From positions 1,573,079-1,637,078 of the forward strand of contig NZ_SJPV01000001.1 of NCBI RefSeq assembly GCF_007860135.1: a stretch of DNA of 64,000 nucleotides, written 5' to 3'. Made by a program: the position numbers and the translations under genes. The stretch's first letter is position 1. Each line of letters starts with the position of its first letter. This document shows, piece after piece, positions 15,875-25,640 of the stretch. The DNA is from Novipirellula artificiosorum (GTDB taxonomy: Bacteria > Planctomycetota > Planctomycetia > Pirellulales > Pirellulaceae). Under the pieces are notes generated by a model that saw only the letters and a list, made by a program, of their open reading frames with translations, had not been told where the DNA came from and did not search any database.

Positions 15875-18057
15875 TGAATGCCATCCCAAACTTTACCGAA
15901 GTCCCGTTGCAGTCCCCCGCTGCGTCCGATGCCTCGCTTGACGCGTGGAAGCAGGCGGTCAGCGACAACCAAGATCGTCTGAGCTGGAAAACGCCAGAGC
16001 AGATTCCGATCAATGCACTTTACAGTGCCGATGATTTGGCGGATTGTGATCACCTCGACACGATGCCCGGCTTTGCGCCGTTCATTCGCGGGCCGTACGC
16101 GACGATGTACGTCATGCGTCCATGGACCGTGCGTCAATACGCAGGTTTTTCCACTGCCAAGGAATCCAACGCGTTCTACCGCCGCAACTTAGCCGCGGGT
16201 CAAAAGGGGCTTAGTATCGCGTTCGACTTGGCGACCCACCGTGGCTACGATTCCGATCACCCTCGCGTTGCGGGCGATGTCGGCATGGCGGGTGTGGCGA
16301 TCGACAGTATCTACGACATGCGAATGCTGTTCGATGGGATCCCGCTCGATAAGATGAGCGTGTCGATGACGATGAACGGTGCGGTCCTGCCCGTCATGGC
16401 GCTCTATATCGTTGCGGCAGAAGAACAAGGCGTAGAGCCCGAAAAGCTTTCGGGAACGATCCAGAACGACATCTTGAAGGAGTTCATGGTTCGCAATACC
16501 TACATCTATCCGCCCGAACCGAGTGTTCGCATCATCGCCGACATTTTCGATTACACCTCGCGTGCGATGCCAAAGTTCAACAGCATTTCGATCAGCGGGT
16601 ACCACATGCAAGAAGCGGGTGCGACCGCCGACCTCGAGTTGGCTTACACGCTCGCCGACGGACTCGAATATGTTCGAACCGGCATCAAAGCGAACTTGGA
16701 TGTCGACGCATTTTGCCCTCGATTGTCGTTCTTCTGGGGCATCGGGATGAACTACTTCATGGAAGTGGCGAAGATGCGAGCGGCGCGGCTGATTTGGGCC
16801 AAATTGATCAAGCAGTTTGATCCCAAGAACCCAAAAAGCTTGTCGCTAAGGACGCACAGCCAAACCAGTGGTTGGAGCCTGGTGGCACAGGACGTTTACA
16901 ACAACGTGATCCGCACCTGCGTCGAAGCGATGGCAGCAACGCATGGCCATACGCAATCGTTGCACACCAATGCACTTGATGAAGCGATCGCGCTGCCGAC
17001 GGACTTTTCGGCCCGAATTGCTCGCAACACGCAGTTGTTCTTGCAGCAGGAAACCGATACCTGCAGCGTGGTTGACGCCTGGGGCGGTAGCTACTTCTTG
17101 GAAAAACTGACCCACGATTTGGCACAGCGGGCCTGGGGGCATATCCTGGAGGTCGAAGAAGTCGGTGGGATGACCAAGGCAATTCAGGCGGGCATTCCAA
17201 AAATGCGAATCGAAGAAGCGGCCGCGCGAACCCAGGCCCATATCGATTCGGGGAAGCAACCCGTGATCGGGATGAACAAGTATCGCTTGGCGGTGGAAGA
17301 TGAACTGAAAGTGTTGCAAGTCGACAACACCGCAGTCCGCACCGCACAAATCGAGAGTTTGAAAAAACTGCGAGCCGAACGTGACCAAATTGAAGTCGAT
17401 GCGAAGTTGGCGGCGCTGACCGCTGCGGCGCGAGACAAGAACGGTAACCTGCTTGAATTGGCGGTCGATGCGGCTCGAGCGAAGGCGACCGTTGGGGAAA
17501 TGAGTGCGGCGCTCGAAGAAGTTTACGGTCGCTACGAAGCGCCGGTGCAAGCCGTACGTGGTGTGTACGCCGGTGAAATCAAGGGACACGATTCGATGAA
17601 GAAAGTACTCGACTTGGTCGATCGGTTTGAAAAGGCCGAGGGTCGTCGGCCTCGTATCATGGTTGCCAAGATGGGACAAGATGGGCACGACCGCGGTCAG
17701 AAGGTCATCGCCTCGGCGTTTGCCGACCTCGGCTTCGACGTGGACATCGGTCCGCTCTTCCGGACTCCCGGTGAAACGGCAAAGCAAGCGGTCGAAAACG
17801 ACGTTCATATCGTCGGTGTCAGCTCGCTTGCCGCAGGCCATTTGACGCTGGTGCCTGAGCTCAAGCAAGAACTGACCAAGCTCGGTCGTGAAGACATCAT
17901 GATTGTTGCCGGTGGCGTGATTCCACCTCAAGATTACCAGGCGTTGTACGACGCGGGAGCCGCGGCCGTGTTCGGTCCCGGTACGGTGATCAGCGATGCC
18001 GCAGTGATGTTGCTTCAGAAGCTTGCGGATCAGCTTGAGATTTCGCTGGTCTCCTAG
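15874..18057 (+). CDS. mutB: Methylmalonyl-CoA mutase large (alpha) subunit
   Basis: The catalytic, cobalamin-binding subunit converting (R)-methylmalonyl-CoA to succinyl-CoA, 727 residues. The substrate barrel shows [50 protein letters not shown] and [12 protein letters not shown]. The C-terminal B12 domain has the base-off ligand motif in [13 protein letters not shown] (Asp-x-His-x-x-Gly) and the downstream [10 protein letters not shown] and [16 protein letters not shown] segments. It is translationally coupled to mutA. Together with mce and meaB this is a full propionyl/methylmalonyl-CoA to succinyl-CoA segment, apart from propionyl-CoA carboxylase, which is not in the window. Confidence 0.98.
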   Translation: MNAIPNFTEVPLQSPAASDASLDAWKQAVSDNQDRLSWKTPEQIPINALYSADDLADCDHLDTMPGFAPFIRGPYATMYVMRPWTVRQYAGFSTAKESNAFYRRNLAAGQKGLSIAFDLATHRGYDSDHPRVAGDVGMAGVAIDSIYDMRMLFDGIPLDKMSVSMTMNGAVLPVMALYIVAAEEQGVEPEKLSGTIQNDILKEFMVRNTYIYPPEPSVRIIADIFDYTSRAMPKFNSISISGYHMQEAGATADLELAYTLADGLEYVRTGIKANLDVDAFCPRLSFFWGIGMNYFMEVAKMRAARLIWAKLIKQFDPKNPKSLSLRTHSQTSGWSLVAQDVYNNVIRTCVEAMAATHGHTQSLHTNALDEAIALPTDFSARIARNTQLFLQQETDTCSVVDAWGGSYFLEKLTHDLAQRAWGHILEVEEVGGMTKAIQAGIPKMRIEEAAARTQAHIDSGKQPVIGMNKYRLAVEDELKVLQVDNTAVRTAQIESLKKLRAERDQIEVDAKLAALTAAARDKNGNLLELAVDAARAKATVGEMSAALEEVYGRYEAPVQAVRGVYAGEIKGHDSMKKVLDLVDRFEKAEGRRPRIMVAKMGQDGHDRGQKVIASAFADLGFDVDIGPLFRTPGETAKQAVENDVHIVGVSSLAAGHLTLVPELKQELTKLGREDIMIVAGGVIPPQDYQALYDAGAAAVFGPGTVISDAAVMLLQKLADQLEISLVS

Positions 18058-18276
18058 TGCAAAGGGCCCCAAGCGGTCGGTCGTACCCCCATTCTTCGCT
18101 GTGACAAATCACTAGCGGAGCGCTGCAGTTGATGCCTTGACGTGCCGGGCGGTCGGAGCCATGTCGTTGTTCTTCGTGAACAACGACAGGGTTCTGTGTT
18201 GGGTTGTTCCAGCTCTACCGCACGGCTCTCCTTCCCTCTCGCACGCTACGGCGTGACCTCCAACACTCCATTCCTC

Positions 18277-19278
18277 ATGTCCCCCGCACCACGCCGTCGC
18301 CAACTGACCGCAGACGATTACTTCGCAGGCGTTCGCGACCGCAACCTGTCGGTCTTTGCTCAAGCGCTGACCGTGATCGAGTCGAGTAGTCCCCGGCATC
18401 GCCCGATTGCCGAAGAATTGCTCACACGGCTACTTCCGTTCACGGGTGATGCGTTGCGGATTGGAATTACGGGGGTTCCCGGCGTGGGCAAGAGTACGTT
18501 CATCGAAGCCCTGGGGATGCACTTGGTTCGGCGTGGATTGCAGGTCGCTGTTTTGGCGGTCGATCCCTCAAGCGGCGTCAGCGGGGGCAGCATTCTCGGC
18601 GACAAAACTCGTATGAATGAACTGGCGTCCGAGGTCAACGCGTTCATTCGTCCGTCGCCTGCGGCGGGGACGCTCGGCGGCGTGGCGAACAAGACACGCG
18701 AAACCATGTTTGTCGCCGAAGCGGCCGGTTACGATGTGGTTCTGGTCGAAACCGTGGGGGTCGGTCAATCGGAAACGATGGTGTGTGACATGACCGATTG
18801 TTTTTTGGCGCTGATGTTGCCAGGGGCCGGCGATGAGCTTCAAGGAATCAAAAGGGGGCTGTTGGAACTTGCGGATGTGATTGCGGTGAACAAAGCCGAT
18901 GGCGACAACCGCAAAGCTGCGGAGCTCGCGGCACGGCAATACCACACCGCCTTGGAGTCGTTGACCGGACATGACCGTGAAAAAGCACCCACCATCTTGA
19001 CCTGCAGTGCTCGTGACGATGCCGGCATCGAAGCGGTTTGGGAAGCGATCGAAACGAAGTGCCAAATGCGGCGAGACCGCGGTGAGTTTATCGATCGTCG
19101 CCAACGCCAAAATCTGCGATGGTTATGGGCACTGGTCGATGAGCATCTGCGGCGAGCGATCCACACGCACTCGGCCGTGAAGCAGATCTACGCCGACATT
19201 GAGCAACAGGTCCTGCTTGGTCAAATGCCGGCCGCAGCCGGCGCCAGGCAGATCTTTGCCGCGTTGGGGCTAGAGTAG
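18277..19278 (+). CDS. meaB: MeaB/ArgK-type GTPase, mutase chaperone
   Basis: A 333-residue G3E-family GTPase that protects and reloads methylmalonyl-CoA mutase with adenosylcobalamin. The ATG at 18277 gives the usual length; the longer open frame from 18142 lacks family similarity. Motifs: Walker A GVPGVGKST (66-74), switch region with VDPSSGVSGGSILGDKTRM, Walker B-like VVLVETVGVGQSE, and the guanine-specific VNKAD. The gene is 220 bases downstream of mutB on the same strand. Its last nine bases overlap the 3' end of purC on the other strand. Confidence 0.96.
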   Translation: MSPAPRRRQLTADDYFAGVRDRNLSVFAQALTVIESSSPRHRPIAEELLTRLLPFTGDALRIGITGVPGVGKSTFIEALGMHLVRRGLQVAVLAVDPSSGVSGGSILGDKTRMNELASEVNAFIRPSPAAGTLGGVANKTRETMFVAEAAGYDVVLVETVGVGQSETMVCDMTDCFLALMLPGAGDELQGIKRGLLELADVIAVNKADGDNRKAAELAARQYHTALESLTGHDREKAPTILTCSARDDAGIEAVWEAIETKCQMRRDRGEFIDRRQRQNLRWLWALVDEHLRRAIHTHSAVKQIYADIEQQVLLGQMPAAAGARQIFAALGLE

Positions 19279-20193
19279 CGACTCGCCCGTGATGCGTTGA
19301 AAGGCTTCGTGGTATTTCGCTGCCGTCTGCTCGATCACCTCGGGTGGTAGCGGAGGCGGATTGCTTTGTTTGTCCCATCCGCATGTCGACAAGTATTCGC
19401 GGACAAATTGTTTGTCGAACGACGGTTGAGCTGCACCTGGCGAATAGCTCGCTGCGTCCCAGAACCGAGAGCTGTCGGGTGTCAAGACTTCATCCACCAA
19501 GACCAATTCGTCATTCACGATGCCAAATTCGAATTTCGTGTCGGCGATCAGCAAGCCTCGGGTGGCTGCGTATTGGGAGGCCTGTTCGTAGATCTCGAGG
19601 CTCTTGCGGCGAAGTTCTAGCGCCAAGTCGCTGCCCACATCGGCGATCATTCGGCCAATCGATACGTTCTCGTCGTGCCCTTCTTCCGCCTTCGTTGCGG
19701 GCGTGAAGATGGCTTCGGGTAAGCGATCACATTGACGAAGCCCTGGGGGAAGCTTGTTGCCGCAGACCTCCCCGCTTGCCTCGTACTCTCGCAACCCGCT
19801 CCCTTCCAAATAGCCGCGGACCACGCATTCGAATGGGACCACCTTCGCTTTTTCGACAATCATGATGCGTCCCTCGAGCGGCGCGGTATCAAATTGATTC
19901 GACACGCGGACCGGGACGTCGCTGCTGCGCAAGTGATGGCGAACGTCGAGGCGAGAGAACCAAAACCGGCTCATTTGCGTCAGCAAACGGCCCTTGCCAG
20001 GGATCCCGCTCGGCAGGATGAAGTCAAAGGCACTGATCCGGTCGCTGCTGACGATCATCAATGCGTCGCCCAGATCGTAGACATCGCGTACCTTGCCGCT
20101 ACGTCGTGGGAGCGGCAAGTGGGTCTTGAGCAGGGCGCCGGAGGCGTCGAATTCGTAAAGGTCGTCGGTCGGTTCGTTCGCGGTGGGGTTCAT
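19270..20193 (-). CDS. purC: SAICAR synthase (phosphoribosylaminoimidazole-succinocarboxamide synthase)
   Basis: Catalyses the ATP-dependent joining of aspartate to CAIR in purine synthesis. The ATG at 20193 gives 307 residues, the length of the longer PurC subgroup. Recognisable segments are RRSGKVRDVYDLGDALMIVS, DRISAFDFILPSGIPGKG, FECVVRGYLEGSGL, IADTKFEFGI and VLTPDSSRFWDA. Upstream in-frame codons to 20415 would cross into the region of the divergent gene and are not supported. The 224 bases between this start and the plus-strand start at 20418 presumably hold two divergent promoters. Confidence 0.97.
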   Translation of the reverse strand: MNPTANEPTDDLYEFDASGALLKTHLPLPRRSGKVRDVYDLGDALMIVSSDRISAFDFILPSGIPGKGRLLTQMSRFWFSRLDVRHHLRSSDVPVRVSNQFDTAPLEGRIMIVEKAKVVPFECVVRGYLEGSGLREYEASGEVCGNKLPPGLRQCDRLPEAIFTPATKAEEGHDENVSIGRMIADVGSDLALELRRKSLEIYEQASQYAATRGLLIADTKFEFGIVNDELVLVDEVLTPDSSRFWDAASYSPGAAQPSFDKQFVREYLSTCGWDKQSNPPPLPPEVIEQTAAKYHEAFQRITGESLL

Positions 20194-20417
20194 AAGCTTA
20201 CTTTCGCAAACGATGCGATGGCCGACAAGCCGGCTCACTATTTTGGGGCTCGCCCTGTCTCGTCTCGCGTGCTGGGCGGTGAGAAAGTACAATACGCAAG
20301 GAACGCCAATCTTTCCGCAGAAGCTGGTCTCGGTTTCTGGCGGATCCAAAACGGTATGGCGGAGTTTTGCGTTGATTGGGTTTTCTTCTTTTCCTTGGAA
20401 TAGCTTGGCTTGCAACT

Positions 20418-21914
20418 ATGGGACAGTTTCACTTTGACGTCCCCGACACGGTGCAGGATCTGGTCAAGGAATCGCTGTGGAAAAATGCCTATATCTGTGG
20501 CATCGAAGGAGTTCCCTGGCAATCTCGCAGCGAATTTGATGGCTCGCAACTCACAATCACTCGCGGGATCGATTCGTCTGGGAAACTCTTTTTGGCCTGC
20601 CCGGTCGAAGGCGTCGGCTATACGACACTCAGCACGTGCAGTCTTCGTCCGCTCGACGAGCCCCATTTGTTGATGCTCGAATTGGCCCGCGGCAGTTGCT
20701 CGCGGGCTCGAGTTCAATCCGATGCTTGGGAACGTGCCGGGTTGGTGTTGAGCGCCAAGTTCAACGATCTTCTGCAACGGGGTACGGATCGATTTCTTGA
20801 CGCCGCACAGCGGCGAGGTGACCCAGGCACGGCATCCGAAATCGCCGTCGAAGCGATCGCGTTCTTGACTCAGGCGCTGGCTGACCTCGGTGACAGCTAT
20901 GCGATGCAGTCGATTGCATTCCGCAAGCAACGCGAGACACAGATTGGAACGTTGCTGGGTGCGTCGGTCGTTCCGCCTAGCCCCAAGGAAAGCCCGCATG
21001 CCGAGGACTATTGCAGCGCATTCAATACCGCAGCGGTGCGTGTCAGCTGGGCGGAAATCGAAACGGATTCAGGTCGGTTTGATTACGACGCGGCCGAAGC
21101 ATCGATCCAATGGTGTGCCGCGCAGGGATTACGAGTCATTGGTGGACCGCTGTTGGATTTTCGTGAACGCATGCTGCCGCATTGGCTCTACCTGCTTGAA
21201 GACAACTTTGAATCACTGCTCGCGTCGGTTTGTCAGTTTGTTGAGCGAACGGTGGTTCAATTGCGTGGGACGGTCCAGCTTTGGAATTGTGCATCGGGAC
21301 TCAATACGCCCGGTCCGCTGCAGCTTGATGACGAACAAGTCATGCGGTTGGCCGTAGGGATTTTGCAAACGGTTCGTCGCAACGACCCGAACACGCCAGC
21401 AATCATGAGTTTCGACCAGCCATTTGGCGAGTACTTGGCGAATCATCGTGATGGAATTTCGCCGCTGCACTTTGCCGATGCACTGGCACGTAGCGGACTC
21501 GGTATGGCAGGCTTGGGACTCGACATTCGCCTGAACTACTCCAGCGGCGCGACGCTGCCCCGATCGGCAGTCGACTTTGGTCAAATGATCGACCGCTGGG
21601 CGACGTTGGGAATGCCGTTGATGGTGCAGTTGGCAGTCCCTGGGGATCGTGGTGTTGACCAACACGCAACGTTACCGATCGAAACCTTACCGGCCACGCC
21701 GTGGGATTTGGATGCTCGCAGTGAGCAGCTTCGAGTCGCGGGACCGCTGATTCGAACGTTGTTAGCAAAACACTGCGTTCATGCTGTCGTCTGGGACGGT
21801 TGGTCGGACGCCGAGTCACACCTTTTGAGCCACTCAGGCATGATCGACGAGAACAACCAAGTCCGGCCCCTGCTGGAGTATTTTACTCGGGTCCGTCGGG
21901 AGTTCCTGGTTTAA
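20418..21914 (+). CDS. GH10 (xylanase)-like protein lacking catalytic acids
   Basis: A 498-residue protein whose C-terminal two thirds has the outline of a GH10 barrel: RVSWAEIETDSGRFDYDAAE matches the segment after the first strand, GLRVIGGPLLDFRERMLPHW matches the 'rGHtLvWH..lP.Wl' segment, and VQLWNCASGLNTPGPLQL the acid/base segment. The conserved residues are lost: the WDVVNE glutamate position reads WNCASG, the HTLVWH histidines are absent, and the nucleophile strand reads LMVQLAVPG. The N-terminal 150 residues are a separate domain, probably a beta-sandwich. No signal peptide is visible from ATG 20418, so it appears cytoplasmic. It may bind rather than cleave a glycan. It ends four bases into the convergent DUF6807 gene. 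Confidence 0.65.
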   Translation: MGQFHFDVPDTVQDLVKESLWKNAYICGIEGVPWQSRSEFDGSQLTITRGIDSSGKLFLACPVEGVGYTTLSTCSLRPLDEPHLLMLELARGSCSRARVQSDAWERAGLVLSAKFNDLLQRGTDRFLDAAQRRGDPGTASEIAVEAIAFLTQALADLGDSYAMQSIAFRKQRETQIGTLLGASVVPPSPKESPHAEDYCSAFNTAAVRVSWAEIETDSGRFDYDAAEASIQWCAAQGLRVIGGPLLDFRERMLPHWLYLLEDNFESLLASVCQFVERTVVQLRGTVQLWNCASGLNTPGPLQLDDEQVMRLAVGILQTVRRNDPNTPAIMSFDQPFGEYLANHRDGISPLHFADALARSGLGMAGLGLDIRLNYSSGATLPRSAVDFGQMIDRWATLGMPLMVQLAVPGDRGVDQHATLPIETLPATPWDLDARSEQLRVAGPLIRTLLAKHCVHAVVWDGWSDAESHLLSHSGMIDENNQVRPLLEYFTRVRREFLV

Positions 21915-22906
21915 GGCATCGCTTGTTCGGCGTAGGCGGCGAACTCCAAAGCGGCCTTCTCGGGATCGAATTTGCCTTGATGCAAAAGGACTCGACAACG
22001 GATGTCCAACGAGGTTCCCGCGCGAAGCGTGACCCCGGCGGTTGGTTTTCCACCCGTGAAGTGATGCACGCCGAAGGGATTGGCCGCAAACAATCCGTAA
22101 GTCCGTACGTGCCAAAAGCAGGGTGCCGCGAAACTGGACGGATGATAGAACAGGGTGATCCCAACCGTTTTGCCATCGACCGGGCCACTGTAATCGACCC
22201 AATTCGATTGCTTGCCCCAGGCTTCGCCGTCTTGAAGCCCTTCGGCATTGGTGATCTTTCCCCCTAATTTCGCATCGACCTTCATCGTTCCGGCCACGCG
22301 AATGCCAAAGCTCCCCTCTTTGGTGTCGCCAAAGTTCACATCGCCATCGGTCGCATCGAGTCGCAATTCGCAATCGATGACTCGTTGATCCTGCTGTGCG
22401 CCAAACGTAAAGGTGCGTGTGTCGCTCAACAATCGTTTGCCTGTCGCATCTCGCCATTCGTTCTTTGTGGTGACCACCACGTTGCCGGTTTTCGGATCAA
22501 CCACGGCCTCCCCGGCGATTTGGACGATCTTGCCTGATCCCTCATCGTCGGCCCAAAAGTCAACGCCATTGACGTCTCCGTGCGTGAACCACAACGAGCG
22601 ATGGTGGTCATGGTCGTGTTTTTCACCCGGCGTGCTGTCAAGCATTGGGAAATCACGGGTCATCCGTTGCCCACCCGGACCCTCTATCGGATAGACGATC
22701 GGCTTTCCGCCGCTGTTGGCCAAATAGGCAGCAAACAAATCCTCGCCTTGGAGGATCCGCCAGCCATCGGGGTTGGTGGTCGGAACGACCGAGAGTGTTT
22801 TTTGTTTTGCAGGTGCTTCGGCAAATGCAGGAATCGGCATCTGGAAACCGATCAGCAAAACGGTTGCGCTCAGAAAGGAATTCAATCGACGAAGGAAAGG
22901 AGTCAT
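21911..22906 (-). CDS. Secreted DUF6807 (PmoA-family) protein
   Basis: A 331-residue exported protein with a signal peptide (LSATVLLIGFQMPIPAFAEA, about residues 12-30). The body carries PIEGPGGQRMTRDFPM, a His-rich stretch HDHDHHRSLWFTHGDVNGVD (about residues 100-118) and GVHHFTGGKPTAGVTL, hallmarks of DUF6807, sometimes annotated as methane oxygenase PmoA because of a misnamed domain. These proteins are common in planctomycetes near carbohydrate genes and probably act on or bind polysaccharide products. The enzymatic role is not established, and no methane oxidation is implied. Confidence 0.85.
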   Translation of the reverse strand: MTPFLRRLNSFLSATVLLIGFQMPIPAFAEAPAKQKTLSVVPTTNPDGWRILQGEDLFAAYLANSGGKPIVYPIEGPGGQRMTRDFPMLDSTPGEKHDHDHHRSLWFTHGDVNGVDFWADDEGSGKIVQIAGEAVVDPKTGNVVVTTKNEWRDATGKRLLSDTRTFTFGAQQDQRVIDCELRLDATDGDVNFGDTKEGSFGIRVAGTMKVDAKLGGKITNAEGLQDGEAWGKQSNWVDYSGPVDGKTVGITLFYHPSSFAAPCFWHVRTYGLFAANPFGVHHFTGGKPTAGVTLRAGTSLDIRCRVLLHQGKFDPEKAALEFAAYAEQAMP

Positions 22907-22967
22907 GGGGTGCTACTTGTCAAAGGTGGGGATTCGGAGGAAAGGCACATCAAGGCAAAAATGCTCG

Positions 22968-23094
22968 AGTGGACCGTCAAGGTTAAAACTGCGAGTTGGG
23001 ACGTAGTGGACTTCGCCAGAGGTCCCTACGAACATTTGAGTTACGGATTTCTGGCGAAATCCACTACCCTGAAATTTATTGCTGACGGTCCACT
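22968..23094. repeat. Nested inverted-repeat element
   Basis: Outer perfect arms AGTGGACCGTCA (22968-22979) and TGACGGTCCACT (23083-23094) enclose inner arms GTAGTGGACTTCGCCAGA (23003-23020) and its complement at 23050-23067 with one mismatch. The RNA would fold into a two-stage stem about 127 bases long. It fills the gap between the DUF6807 gene and the next minus-strand gene, whose stop codon (23095-23093) lies in the outer right arm. No T tract follows, so it is not a classical terminator; a miniature mobile or REP-type element is more likely. Confidence 0.75.
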
Positions 23095-23653
23095 AGTGCA
23101 CGACATTGTTGCTGAACTGGTCGGGGCCGCCTAACATCGGCAGGTGTTGGTATTGAACCACTTTCCAAACGCCGCCCGTATTCTTTTGCATTCGCAGGAT
23201 CAGCCGTCGCACGACGCGAAGGTCTCGAATCGATCCCGACTTGTTGCTCACGTCTGCTTTGACCGTTAGATCGACGTCTGCTTCGGTCGGGCTGCTGCCA
23301 TCAATGATGTCGATGCCTCGGATCGAATTGATCTTGGCTGACTTAAAAGTATACAGGGGCAATTCTTGTCTTGCTTGCTGTTCGGCATCGGGGTCGCCGA
23401 TGTATTGATACGTTTTTTCGTATTCCCCGGCTTCGACGGCCGCTGCGACTTCGAACAGGATCGTTTCGATTTGTTCGCGATCGGTGACCAACAACGATGC
23501 GGCAATCCAGGCGACGGGAATCAACAGCAGCAGAACCACACCGGCGATTCCGGGGAGGCGTTTCCCGGTTTGCAACCATCCGAACAAGAGGGCCGCGCCA
23601 ATCAGCCCAAGCATCAAGGACACCATCAGCGGTTGTTCCGAAATCATGGTCAT
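23093..23653 (-). CDS. Membrane protein with extracytoplasmic domain, unknown function
   Basis: The ATG at 23653 (MTMISEQ) gives 186 residues. Two hydrophobic helices lie at about residues 9-22 and 30-51 (LMLGLIGAALLFGWL, GIAGVVLLLLIPVAWIAASL). The rest is a small alpha/beta domain (residues 52-186, REQIETILFEVAAAVEAGEY, AEADVDLTVKADVSN, WKVVQYQHLPML) that resembles cystatin/NTF2-like folds, though I cannot assign a family. It sits directly after the MutS-like gene on the same strand and probably shares its transcript. Confidence 0.7.
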   Translation of the reverse strand: MTMISEQPLMVSLMLGLIGAALLFGWLQTGKRLPGIAGVVLLLLIPVAWIAASLLVTDREQIETILFEVAAAVEAGEYEKTYQYIGDPDAEQQARQELPLYTFKSAKINSIRGIDIIDGSSPTEADVDLTVKADVSNKSGSIRDLRVVRRLILRMQKNTGGVWKVVQYQHLPMLGGPDQFSNNVVH

Positions 23654-23693
23654 GACGGTGGGGTCCCTTTCGACAAACAGGGGTGGCGGGTTG

Positions 23694-25640
23694 CTACAGC
23701 CCCACCATTTCAAGCAAACGAAGCGCATTGGTGGTGGGCGAGACACCTTCCCGCATCTTGTAGTCAAACGTCATTGTATCGTGACCGTCGTCGCCCTTGG
23801 TGATCGTTTCGCGGAAATGAACGGTATGAGCCATCGAGTGGAGATCGGGTTCGTCAGCCAATTCCAAGTCATGCGTGCTGATCGCGCCGATGGACTGCAA
23901 GTTGATCAAGTGCCGCAGCACCTGGACGACAGCGATTTGGCGTTCGCGGCTGTTGGTGCCTTGAAGAATCTCGTCGAGCAAGAACAGCAACACGCGATCA
24001 TCTTGCTGCGCCAGACGTCGGGCGTGATCGACGACTTGTTTGAGCCGGTGCAGCTCCGCCATGTAAAACGAGACCCCTTCGCTGAGGTTGTCACTGACGC
24101 GTATGCTTGTCGCCAACTCCATCGACGGCAGCGCGAACTCGCTCGCACACACGGGCGCCCCAGTCGCAGCCAACGCGACGTTCAATCCAATGCTTCGAAG
24201 CATGGTGCTTTTGCCCGACATGTTGCTGCCGGTCACCAACAACAACGTTCCCGATGGGCCTACCGAAACATCGTTGGTGACGCGGTCGGTATCATTCAGT
24301 AGCGGATGCCCGATCGAGACGGCGGCGAGTGTTCCACCCCCATCGCTCGTTGTTTTCCATTGCGGAAACGTCCACTGCGGATACTCATCTCGGAGCGCCG
24401 CAAGAGAGACCAACGATTCAAATTGTCCGAGAGCTTCGAACCAGTTGGAAACGACGTCACCGTACTGCTGTTGCCATTGCTCGAGCCGATGCAACACGCG
24501 GACGTCCCACAATGCGAAGGCCTGTAAAGGAAGGTAGACCAAGAACGTTGCGGCGGATTGCCGAAGTGATCCAGCCGAGGCAACCTTTTGTAACGATCGC
24601 ATGCCTTCGGCAGCCGACCGTTCGCCCGTCAAAAGGGTATCGCGAATCTGTCCCAGTTTGGACATTTCTCCGTTGGCGTCATCGACCGGCAACTCATGGG
24701 CGGCGTCAAACAATTCGGCATAGTCGGCCACCGCACTGCGACTGGCCATGGCGATCGAAAAGATGCTGTGTGCCGGCCCAAGCATGATGCTAGTCATCAG
24801 CAGATTGATGAACCCGAGTCCAATCAAACCGGCTAAATGCAGTTTGGGATTTCCGGCAGCACTGATTCCAAGCACGGACGCAAGCACGCCAACGAAGAAA
24901 ACGCCTGCAAGTATCGCCGAGACATTCGCCCAAATCGACAACCAGCGACGCGACTCGAGCCATCGCTCACCGCCGGCCCACGAAGCAAAGCGATCAGGAT
25001 CCCCGCTGCTTTCGGCAACCTTTCGCGAAAGCATGTAAAAACGGATCCGTTCCTCGCGCAATGGAGCGAGCGTTTCAATCGCTCGAGTCCGTGGGATTGC
25101 CTCGGCGGCGATCGCAGGTCCGGTCAACCACGACGCAAGTGTACGAATACCCGGAGTGGTCGCGGTCATCGATACCAAGTGAAACAATGATGCCTTGCCA
25201 AGCAAATCCAAGTCGGTTGCGACGTCATGCTGAGCGGTGGGCAGTTCAATTTCCGATAATTGGCGGCTCAGGGTGGCGGTTGCCAGTCGCTGCCAATCTC
25301 GTTCGATTCGGGCGATCAGACGACGAACAACGGAGCGTTCACGACGAAGGGATTCTAGCTGATCACGAACCGGTTCATTCAAAATGACTGTGGTAAGAAA
25401 GCCGGCCAGCGCGATCCAACCGATCGGCCATGCCGATGGCATGCCGCCAAAGTGGGTCCCGAGAAACAGAAAGACAATCGCCAACAGAAACAAGACCACC
25501 CGAGCGGTGCCGAATTTCCGATCGCGAATCTTCAACAAGCTTCGCGCCGCTTCGATCTGTTGCAACTGAGTGCGATACCGATCAAGTGCGTCATCACCGT
25601 TGCCAACGTTTGTTCCTGAGATGGCGGTTGAATCGGTCAA
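23694..25640 (-). CDS. Membrane-anchored MutS-like ATPase
   Basis: A 648-residue protein whose C-terminal 200 residues are the MutS-family ATPase: Walker A VTGSNMSGKSTM, Walker B VLLFLLDEILQGTNSRER, and GAISTHDLELAD. Unlike MutS1/MutS2 it lacks mismatch-recognition and Smr domains and has hydrophobic helices near residues 45-85 and 240-290, so the ATPase is probably held at the membrane. The core helical lever domain (about 130-430) is recognisable. It starts at TTG 25640, overlapping the stop of the upstream membrane-protein gene (TTGA). This class is common in Bacteroidetes and planctomycetes and has no settled function. Confidence 0.88.
   Translation of the reverse strand: MTDSTAISGTNVGNGDDALDRYRTQLQQIEAARSLLKIRDRKFGTARVVLFLLAIVFLFLGTHFGGMPSAWPIGWIALAGFLTTVILNEPVRDQLESLRRERSVVRRLIARIERDWQRLATATLSRQLSEIELPTAQHDVATDLDLLGKASLFHLVSMTATTPGIRTLASWLTGPAIAAEAIPRTRAIETLAPLREERIRFYMLSRKVAESSGDPDRFASWAGGERWLESRRWLSIWANVSAILAGVFFVGVLASVLGISAAGNPKLHLAGLIGLGFINLLMTSIMLGPAHSIFSIAMASRSAVADYAELFDAAHELPVDDANGEMSKLGQIRDTLLTGERSAAEGMRSLQKVASAGSLRQSAATFLVYLPLQAFALWDVRVLHRLEQWQQQYGDVVSNWFEALGQFESLVSLAALRDEYPQWTFPQWKTTSDGGGTLAAVSIGHPLLNDTDRVTNDVSVGPSGTLLLVTGSNMSGKSTMLRSIGLNVALAATGAPVCASEFALPSMELATSIRVSDNLSEGVSFYMAELHRLKQVVDHARRLAQQDDRVLLFLLDEILQGTNSRERQIAVVQVLRHLINLQSIGAISTHDLELADEPDLHSMAHTVHFRETITKGDDGHDTMTFDYKMREGVSPTTNALRLLEMVGL

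Noticed and set aside
16846..18072. Long minus-strand ORF (408 codons) inside mutB
   Set aside because: It lies wholly opposite a highly conserved gene, has no ribosome binding site and no recognisable domain. Long antisense frames are expected from codon bias at this GC content.
21911..22906. Particulate methane monooxygenase subunit A
   Set aside because: The PmoA label of this family comes from a domain name; the protein is soluble and secreted with no membrane helices of PmoA, so methane oxidation is not implied.
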